Shown: one piece after another, positions 56,901-64,000 of the stretch
Position numbering within the stretch: position 1 is the stretch's first letter
Layout: each line of letters opens with the position of its first letter
Translations under genes and position numbers: made by a program
NCBI RefSeq assembly: GCF_000835495.1
Contig: NW_015622541.1
Span: 5,580,001-5,644,000, forward strand
Source of the DNA: Cladophialophora immunda
Lineage: Eukaryota > Ascomycota > Eurotiomycetes > Chaetothyriales > Herpotrichiellaceae
DNA: 64,000 nt
Direction of reading: 5' to 3'
Notes under the pieces: generated by a model
Seen by the model: the letters and a program-made list of their open reading frames with translations, nothing else
Databases searched by the model: none
What the model was told of the DNA's origin: nothing

Positions 56901-58358
56901 CTAGACATTCCTCTGTTCTTCCAATGCAGGCGCCGAGTTCTGCTCGATTTTCTGCTTCCAGGCCTTCCCGAACATGATTTGAACCAGAATAAGACCTCCC
57001 AGTACGAGCATGACACCCGTCAACAAAGTAAAGGTCCAGCCAACATGAATACTGTTGATCAGAGGTCCAACCACGGCAGTCCCACCTGCGCCGAGCAAAC
57101 AACGGACGAGGTTTAGGGCAGCCGTCGCAGAAGCGCTCTGGGTATGATGGATGTCAACCAGGTAGGTCGAGATCACGCTTTGCAGTGAAATGGCCGCCCA
57201 CCCCAGGACAAAAAAGCAGATAATGGGCACAGAAATATGCACACCTTGGTCGACGGTCCACCCAAAAACCAGCACGGAGACACATTCAAGGGCGCTCCAA
57301 ATCCACACGGTCCTGAGCCGAGCTTTCTCAATGGGCACTCGCTGTTCGTCGCCACCATACTTGCGTAAAATCCGCCGGTAGTCACGGTCCAAGAATCTGC
57401 CAACCAGAACGGTTCCGATAATGGATCCTGCTCCATTGGAGAGGAAGATTAGACCGACTTGGATTTCTGATGTGTGGTATTTCTGCTGGACGAGTGTGGA
57501 AACGGCGGTGAGAACCATTTGCCATACTGTGTAGTGGACTGCGACGCAGAATATCGCGCAAAAGGTATTCCACTGGAATAGAATCTTTACCGGACCCAAG
57601 AAGTCGATGCGTTTCGGCGCTGGCTTTTCGTCCTCTGCGGAGGGGACAATGTTTTGCTCGAAATGCTTCTTTCTCTGGTACAGTGCCAGAAGCGACATCG
57701 CATAGCCCTTTGGTTCTTCCGATCCGTTTCCCACCATCGACCTTAGCGTCTCAGGCAGGATCAGGGCAATGACGAGGACACAGACTCCGCCATAGATCGT
57801 CAGAAACCAAAATACTGATCTCCAGCCCAACCTGTCGGCTAAGACACCGCCGATTACCGGACCGATGGCAACGGGCATCAAAAGCCCTCCTTGGAAGATA
57901 CCCATGTATCCACCTCTCTCTTCCCTTTTGGTGATGTCCCCGATGACTCCGGCACCTAATGCAATGGTGCTGGCACTCCCGGTGCTTTGGACACAGCGAA
58001 GTACCAACAGTTGTGCGTAGCTTCGTGTCTCTGCCAGTCCTATACATGCGCCAAGAAATATGACGAGTGTGCACATGTAGGTAATGCGGCGGCCTTTGGT
58101 GTCGGATAATGAGCCCCATAGAGTAGGTGACAGGCCTTGAAATATCAAATAGCATGTCACAGTGAGGTTGACGAGGGTGGTAGTGACTGATAGGTCCTTG
58201 GCGACTTGAGGGAGAGCGGGGAAGTAGATATTCGATGCAAAGCCGGAAAGCGTAGCTGCGAATGAAACGATGGCGACAATGAGAGCTTTTTGTGGGATTG
58301 TAAAGATTGTGTAAGGCTCCGAGGAGCTAATCTGTGTTATAGGTTCGGTCTGAGACAT
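56901..58358 (-). CDS. MFS transporter, DHA1 drug:H+ antiporter type
   Basis: Single exon of 485 residues with about 12 hydrophobic segments. MFS signature A is WGSLSDTKGRR between TM2 and TM3; the motif GAGVIGDITKREERGGYMG after TM4 and GPVIGGVLADRLGWRSVFWFL (TM5, motif C) are typical of DHA1 (Qdr/Tpo-like) antiporters. A hydrophilic central loop (about 215-265) separates the halves. It exports small organic compounds or polyamines with proton antiport in known members; the substrate here is unknown. It is divergent from a Zn2Cys6 regulator, a common arrangement for a transporter and its regulator. Confidence 0.92.
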   Translation of the reverse strand: MSQTEPITQISSSEPYTIFTIPQKALIVAIVSFAATLSGFASNIYFPALPQVAKDLSVTTTLVNLTVTCYLIFQGLSPTLWGSLSDTKGRRITYMCTLVIFLGACIGLAETRSYAQLLVLRCVQSTGSASTIALGAGVIGDITKREERGGYMGIFQGGLLMPVAIGPVIGGVLADRLGWRSVFWFLTIYGGVCVLVIALILPETLRSMVGNGSEEPKGYAMSLLALYQRKKHFEQNIVPSAEDEKPAPKRIDFLGPVKILFQWNTFCAIFCVAVHYTVWQMVLTAVSTLVQQKYHTSEIQVGLIFLSNGAGSIIGTVLVGRFLDRDYRRILRKYGGDEQRVPIEKARLRTVWIWSALECVSVLVFGWTVDQGVHISVPIICFFVLGWAAISLQSVISTYLVDIHHTQSASATAALNLVRCLLGAGGTAVVGPLINSIHVGWTFTLLTGVMLVLGGLILVQIMFGKAWKQKIEQNSAPALEEQRNV

Positions 58359-59062
58359 TTTGTTTTGATGTTGAGAAAGACAGGATATTGCTCAGGTGTT
58401 GGCCGACCATATATGCCCGCGAAAGGCTCGATCGAACACTATTTTCGGCGTGGACAGGGATGATCGGAATCCCGAAGCCTGAGACAAGGGGAAACTGGAG
58501 AAGCCATTTGTGGCTGAGTCCGGGGAATGCCGAAGCAGTACCTACCTGACGCATGCTATACAAGACTCACCACAGAGATCTCCGTCGCCTTCAAGGGCCA
58601 GAATACCCTCTATCCCTGCCGAGGGTTCGATATATCCTTGGCGAAGTTGATGAGACGCGACTCGAAAGTAGGTCAATGAGAACCGCATCTTTCTTAGCCT
58701 CTGTTCCAGGCACTTGGATTGTGGAATGTAGAGCGACTGGCGGACAGGCTCGAAATAGCTAGCAGTTTATTGAATATAGGTCGAGGGAGTCATACCTACC
58801 TAGGTACCGAGATGGTGGTGTCAAGAACAAGACCGATATTCCAATTGCGCAGCAGGAGACGAAGGGCAGGTGGCGAGAGTCAAAGCAGCGAGATATGAAC
58901 ATTCCCGAGGCAACTCAGCCGAGAAGTGGGACGATTCCCAAACAGGCAAAGCTCGACCCGTGACTCCATCCTCGGATTTCCGAAGTGTCTTCGCCTCCCT
59001 GCGTCGCTGTTCCAGGTCGGTCGAGAAACCAGTCGCGCTCGTTGGCCCCTGAGTATTCCGTC
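58359..59062. promoter_or_regulatory. Divergent promoter region, MFS/Zn2Cys6
   Basis: About 0.7 kb with both promoters. It holds the palindrome TACCTAGGTA at 58797-58806. The frame before the regulator ATG is open but starts with no ATG. Confidence 0.4.
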
Positions 59063-60245
59063 ATGAGTCCGAAGGAACCCATACCCAGGAAGAAGTCCTG
59101 CAATCATTGCTACAAATCAAAAGTACGGTGCGACCTCAGAAGACCCTCTTGCACCAGGTGCAGCAATCGAAGTCTTGATTGCACCTACGCCGACGCAAAA
59201 GTCGTCGACGAAGTCACTCCGGGTCAGCTTTCTCCAGATGCTATCAGCGGCTCCTGGCTCTCGACGTCGCTTGCTACAGAAAGTATCCCTACCGAGGTGC
59301 TAGATTTCGACAACATCCATTTAGTATGCACCGTGGACGAGCACAGAATCCGCGGCCGCTGGCTGGAGAGCCTACTGCCTTCCATGGACCAGAGGCCGAA
59401 GCCGTTTCATGCATCAACGATGGCGTTCGTCACGCGTGTGTTCAAATCTTATCCTAGAATGTTCCTGACTGAGAATCTCCCCCCTTTCATTCACTGGACT
59501 CAAAATGCATTTCGGATTGCTGAGCCACTGGCAAATTGCATGAACATCGCACGCATGTGGGTGGCACAGACTCCTGAGAGCGCAGCGATGGTTCGAGAGG
59601 TCATCGGGCAGGAAATGTCGAGAATATTTCAAAAGGCAGGTACCATCACTCTCAAGTGGAGATCCGAGGCTGAAACGAGGCAAGCAGCGTGCATTTTCCG
59701 GCCACCTGGAACTCTTGGCTATACTACAGGGCTACCTTCTCTACGCCATAATGCTCTTCTCCTCAGCGAATGCTGCCAGCCTGGTTGAACAAGATATCAT
59801 GATCAAACTCCAAGATTTAGCAGGCGATCTCGCAAGCAGAGGAACACTCTGTCCTGCCGAGACAACCAGCAGCCGGCCCGACTGGGAATCATGGATTGTC
59901 GCTTCCGCAAAACGAAGAACACTCTTCGCTACCTATCTATTTGACAACCTGGTCAACTTCAGCGTGGGCTCGCCATCCTTTGTTGCCGTAGAGCTAACTG
60001 GGCTCCCAGCTCCCGCGAGCAAGACTCTATGGAATGCACGGGATCGTCAATCTTGGAGTACGGCGTATAATCAACAGCTAGGCCTCTGGAGCGACGGGGA
60101 GCTACTCATCAATGATCTCTGGCCACAGCATGACCCTATTCCAGCGCCGATGCGACAGAAAAAGATCGATAATTGGCTGTCGTCCGTAGACGAATTTGGT
60201 ATGATGTTATACGCCGTAACGACTCATACCTACGGTGAAGTTTGA
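59063..60245 (+). CDS. Zn2Cys6 transcription factor
   Basis: Short regulator, about 380 residues. The zinc cluster is CNHCYKSKVRC, then SCTRC, then LDC (C-x2-C-x6-C-x6-C-x2-C-x6-C) at about residues 13-40, with a basic lead (PRKK). The rest resembles the C-terminal part of fungal regulators (WESWIVASAKRRTLFATYLFDN). Two exons are likely, 59063-59639 and 59680-60245; the 40-nt intron (GTACCA to AACGAG) restores frame but has weak signals. A frameshift instead of an intron cannot be excluded. It is shorter than the 600-900 residues usual for the class. It is divergent from a DHA1 transporter, which it may regulate. Confidence 0.75.
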
Positions 60246-60622
60246 ATGTCGCTTTCCCATATCCTGAGAACACTGATGTTTCGCTTCTCTGTGTTGGAGC
60301 CCCCCGGTCGATTGTGGGCGTCGTCTGGCCGCGGTAGTGCTCCGATTACTAATACCTAACACGCCTGGGCCATCAGCACTTGCACCAAAGGAAAACGCCC
60401 GGTGTCTTTAACTAGGCATGTACCTGGAATATTGAAACATCAGCTATGCGAGGCTTGTTCAAGTCGATCATTGAGTCCAGTTTATCGACCCACATAAGAA
60501 CCTGTTGTCAATATATCCATGCCTGCCCCGACACTTTTCTTGGAATCAGCAAATTTTGGTGACAGTCACACCACATTTCTGCCAGATCTTTGCTGTTCGA
60601 TTGAGTGACAGATCTTCCCAAC
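60246..60622. promoter_or_regulatory. Intergenic, upstream of bZIP
   Basis: About 380 bp between two plus-strand genes. Nothing coding seen. Confidence 0.45.
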
Positions 60623-61909
60623 ATGCGTGGGAGGCCACTAAAAGTTGACCAGAATGCCAACTTAGAGGAAACTGTATGTACTCTGCCATGTGTCAACTTA
60701 TAGACGCTAACATCGTCTCGAATACAGCTACGAAGAGCTCGAGGAAGAGCCGCACAGCGCCGCTACCGGCACAGACAAGAGCAAACGTTGGCTGACAACG
60801 AGGCTAGAATTGAAAAGCTGGAATCCGTTGTCCAAGGAATGATCAATACCTTTCTGGATTTTGGGGACCAAGTCACACGGTCAATGGCTGTTCCTACTCA
60901 TAATGATTCTGGAGATTTAGGAACAGCTTATCACGAAGCCGTGAAGAAGTTCCGGAATCTGGCGGCCGAAGTCGACGAAGACATCTCCTGGCCTCAAGAT
61001 CAGGCTCTAAGCTCAACTTCAGACGATACTCGACAAGCCGCTAACGACACTGATCTCCAGTTGGCCAGCCGAGGGCCATCGAAGCTGCCTTCGACTGCTG
61101 GTGCAACGTATGAAGTTGTACGTTTACGCCGTCCGCCTTGCTCTAAGGCTAGTTCCCAGACACTTGCCATATCGCAGCCGGCACTCTCGCACAACATGCA
61201 AAAATTCTTATCTCCAGCAATAATATCAATGCCTGTTCTGAACCCTGTGCTTTCTGCAGACTATTTGAACATCGAAGAGCTCTCCTTTTCTGAAGGTTCG
61301 CTGTACAAGAGACTTCTCCATTATGGGATGTTAAGGAATTATCAGGCTTTGCGTTGCGATGACCCGCAGGACAAACGAAACCCCTGGTCTCACCGAGTCC
61401 ACCGCTTCAGCCTTCGTCACTCAACCAAGTGGAACCTTCTATTTCTTACTAGGCTTGCGCTCGAAAAGATGTCCGAGGAAAGCTGCGAGAGAATACATGG
61501 GCCTGCTCCTCCGTCCAGAGAGCTTCCTGACAACGAATTCTTTGGCAGCGAAAAGCATCGGAGTCTTGCCACTGCCATCCAACATGACCTTGAACTCGAA
61601 GGTATCCTGTCCGACATCGTGCGCGCTGAAGAGATCGAAGACTATCTGGCTCAGAAAGGGACGACGAGACTTGAGGGAAACAGGCTTGAACTGCGACTGT
61701 TCTCCGGGAAGGCGAAGGGTTGCAGGACTCATGGTTCCCAAGCTTCTTCGCCTCACGAAGATATCCAGACCGTCATTATTGACACCGAGAGATTCATGCA
61801 AAAGCTGTGTGATCAGGCAATATGCTTAGGAAATGGTATGGGCTTCTCGAAACACATCGTCAACGACGTTATAGTCTATTCCGCAGTGCATATGGGTGAA
61901 GCCCAGTGA
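60623..61909 (+). CDS. bZIP-type transcription factor with variant basic region
   Basis: Exons 60623-60673 and 60728-61909 (54-nt intron, GTATGT donor, AATACAG acceptor) give 410 residues. The start MRGRPLKVDQNANLEET joins LRRARGRAAQRRYRHRQ, a bZIP basic region, followed by a helix (EQTLADNEARIEKLESVV) with leucine-type heptads. At the position of the near-invariant Asn (N-x7-R) there is Gly. I recall RGRxAQ-type basic regions from other filamentous fungi, so this may be a fungal subgroup. The remainder (about 130-410) has no domain that I can name. The neighbours are a Zn2Cys6 gene and a decayed transporter. Confidence 0.8.
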
Positions 61910-62379
61910 AAGGTTTGACTGCGACTAGGACTAAATCCACAAAAAAAACCCGCCCACGGCACTGAGCATCCGAGAAAAAGATATTACTAACAAAACAGCA
62001 GCCAGCAAGAACCCAAATTGTCAAATTATATAACTCGGGCCGGCCTGAGAGCCTCAAGAAGGAAGGATTTGGCGCTTTCAATCTCGCCGAACATGTTTCG
62101 ACAATGGTAGATTCTATTAATGCGAAAGTGGAGGGGCCACGGCTCAGCAGGGGACGTGGTTTTTGGTCCTTGCCGTTTTTATTGTCCTCACACAGTTCGT
62201 GCAGGTATTTACATGTCAGAACTCGTTTTGAAAGATGTCGCCTGACCCTCTGTAGATGATGCCCTATGGGAGCCAACAGCGCACTCACAATCGGAAGAGA
62301 CCATGGTGCAACCAAACATCAGTCGGCATGGAATGTTGTCAGGTATCCGTTAGTCGACAGCAAATTCTTCTAGAATCTC
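61910..62379. other. Intergenic or relic 5' part of MFS pseudogene
   Basis: About 470 bp with no intact frame. The right end (about 62340-62379) may still contain the N-terminal part of the decayed transporter but is not readable as such. Confidence 0.35.
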
Positions 62380-63706
62380 CCCTGATGCGTTCCATGCCAA
62401 CTTGACTCAGGGCGCATTCGTGCTCGTGGGCGGTCGTTTGGGTATGATAACTGGCCACAAAAATACTGTCTTACTCGCCGGAGCATCGTGGTTAGTGTGT
62501 TCTCGTTAGTCTCGGGATTTACGAGAAACCTGATCGCTCTTTGCACGATGCGACCTTTGACGGGTATTGGAGGAGCACTGATGGTTCTCAGCGCCCTCGC
62601 GTTGCTGACTATCACTTCCCTCCCGCCGGGAGGGGGAGGCATGGGAAATGTGAGTACTCCCTGTTCATCGAGCTGGTGCTGAGGTGGACTTATGGCTCTT
62701 TTGCCCCGGGTCGGCGTACCGGGTCTACTTACATTTGAAGCATTGCTGACTGCATGACACGTTCCAGTTTCAGGTTGGGAGTCTTTACCCTCCTTCTGAT
62801 GCACTGTTCAACTTACGGAGTCAAGTCAGTATCTTCGGTGCCATGGCGCCTCTAGATGCCGCCGGGTTAAGCATTTCCCCGGACCCTTTGTCCTGCCACT
62901 CCCATGTAAGTAGCTGTTTTTCTTCATGTCAGCAAGTGTAAATACAGCCAAAAGTGTCATACCTAACAGATTGTGTAGGGCTATGCAAGCCAGCCAGACT
63001 TGCCTCTCAATATTTGGAAAGCTCCTTCTGTCTTACCGATGATAACTGTGACATTCTTTACAGTCGCAGCCGTGGGGATTCACATCTGGTACTCACCTCG
63101 TCATGTGTGGAATGTCGGTGTCCGTGAATATTCCCTGTTGCTGAACGGCGCCCATACTAGCCACTCGCCGTGTGTGGAACACTCGCTGCGTTTGTGAGTG
63201 GTAGGATCGTTCGACATGTTCCAGCAGAGTGAGTCCTCCTGCCAGAGTGTTCTTGAGCTTCGAGCATGCTCAGACTTGTTCTACCGGTGTTTGCGTTCCT
63301 GGACGGATATATCATGGCCCTTGGATCCCTGGATACAGGTACCGGCTTAATCCTTATCGCCACGCAATCTTCGCGACAAACCTCCTGGGCGCAGACATTC
63401 CCGTCCCTGGTAGTTGTCTCCTTTGAGCCAGATGTCATCTTGACAGCCGCTCAAATCGTCGCTTCCAACGCTGTCAAGAGGAAGCACCAAGGCATAGCTG
63501 GCTCTTTGGTTGGGGCCCTGTCATCCTAGGACTTGAGCACGGGGCTTGGCTTCGCTGCGACTGTGGAGGCATATACGGACGACCATGGAACGAAGGTTGT
63601 ACAGGGATACCGCCACGCGCTGTATTTGGGGGTTGGAAGTGCAGGGGCGGCCGTGGTTCTAGCGTTGCTGTTTGTGAAGATTCCCAAATATCAAAGAGAG
63701 GGATAG
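62380..63706 (+). pseudogene. Decayed MFS transporter, DHA2 (14-TM) type
   Basis: Recognisable in pieces across all three frames: LTQGAFVLVGGRLGMITGHK (about 62403-62460), FSLVSGFTRNLIALCTMRPL and TGIGGALMVLSALALLTIT (62500-62620), FGAMAPLDAAG near 62840, LPLNIWKAPSVLP (about 63000) with YSLLLNGAHTS, then WAQTFPSLVVVSFEPD and SNAVKRKHQGIAGSLVGA (63390-63520), and a terminal GLGFAATVEAY to IPKYQREG (end 63706). The order matches an intact DHA2 transporter. At least two frameshifts (about 62490 and 62870), a probable TGG-to-TGA change at 63230-63232 and a stop at 63527-63529 break it. Some gaps could be introns, but the stops inside conserved blocks show that it is not functional. Confidence 0.85.
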
Positions 63707-64000
63707 GATGAGACGACAGCCCCAGCGCTGACACAGGCGTAGACGACAAGGCTATCTCTTAGATCAGTTTATGTGGATATGGTGGACGGTCAGGGATGCA
63801 TTTCAACCTCTGGATATAGAATCGGTTCTTCCAATGGCTGTTGCCGCGTTCTCACAATGCTAAATAAGATTGCCTGAGCGAAGAAAGCAAGCCTCGAGGG
63901 GTTCAGTACATTGACTCGAATGGGACGAGCCCAAACACATTTCCCGTCCTCCTCCTTTTGAGGCAAAGCTCTTTGGACACCCCTTGGACTTACCTTCCGT
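63707..64000. other. Right edge, no gene seen
   Basis: About 300 bp beyond the transporter relic; no open frame or RNA signature. Confidence 0.45.

Noticed and set aside
62380..63706. Functional multi-intron DHA2 transporter
   Set aside because: Stops and frame changes fall inside conserved blocks without suitable splice sites, so a pseudogene is the simpler reading.

Overview
The window is nuclear DNA of a filamentous ascomycete (Pezizomycotina, probably Eurotiomycetes). The evidence is short spliceosomal introns (about 40-120 nt) with GTANGT-type donors and CTAAC/CTGAC branch sites, a Prp8 gene carrying an intein, many fungal-type transcription factors (Zn2Cys6, DUF3425 bZIP, Zn-less TF-like) and MFS transporters. 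No bacterial, organellar or viral content was recognised. I count 19 protein genes that can be modelled, one weaker small ORF and one transporter pseudogene. Exon borders come from reading splice signals and frame, not from transcripts.

Left part (1-31 kb) is mostly housekeeping. After a gene-poor stretch (1-3.4 kb) come a divergent pair, ribosomal protein eL34 (minus) and PRP8 (plus). PRP8 is interrupted by a 201-residue mini-intein at the conserved WER-A/S-GFEES site. Then follow a Zn-less fungal TF-like protein, a DUF3425 bZIP, a dienelactone hydrolase family enzyme, a conserved orphan protein with an RRM-like stretch, mitochondrial-type proline dehydrogenase and a kinesin-8. The last two are divergent around a 14-bp CACGTG palindrome.

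Middle part (31-42 kb): a peptide methionine sulfoxide reductase A, a small charged ORF, a short-chain dehydrogenase of the 3-hydroxyacyl-CoA dehydrogenase type 2 kind ending in a peroxisomal SRL tripeptide, and a 1381-residue Munc13/Ync13-like membrane-traffic protein.

Right part (42-64 kb) is richer in accessory genes. A Baeyer-Villiger-type flavin monooxygenase, an SDR16C-like dehydrogenase, a microsomal P450 and a multi-exon Zn2Cys6 regulator lie side by side (42.1-52.7 kb) and look like a small oxidative catabolic or tailoring cluster. Two housekeeping genes, eS21 and the cytosolic phenylalanyl-tRNA synthetase alpha subunit, follow. The window ends with a DHA1 MFS transporter divergent from a second Zn2Cys6 regulator, a bZIP with an unusual basic region, and a decayed DHA2 MFS transporter with frameshifts and stops.

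The most notable items are the endonuclease-less Prp8 intein, the monooxygenase/SDR/P450/regulator cluster, a predicted 15-nt micro-exon in the cluster regulator, and the bZIP and transporter relic at the right end. I did not find a system that I can call wholly new.
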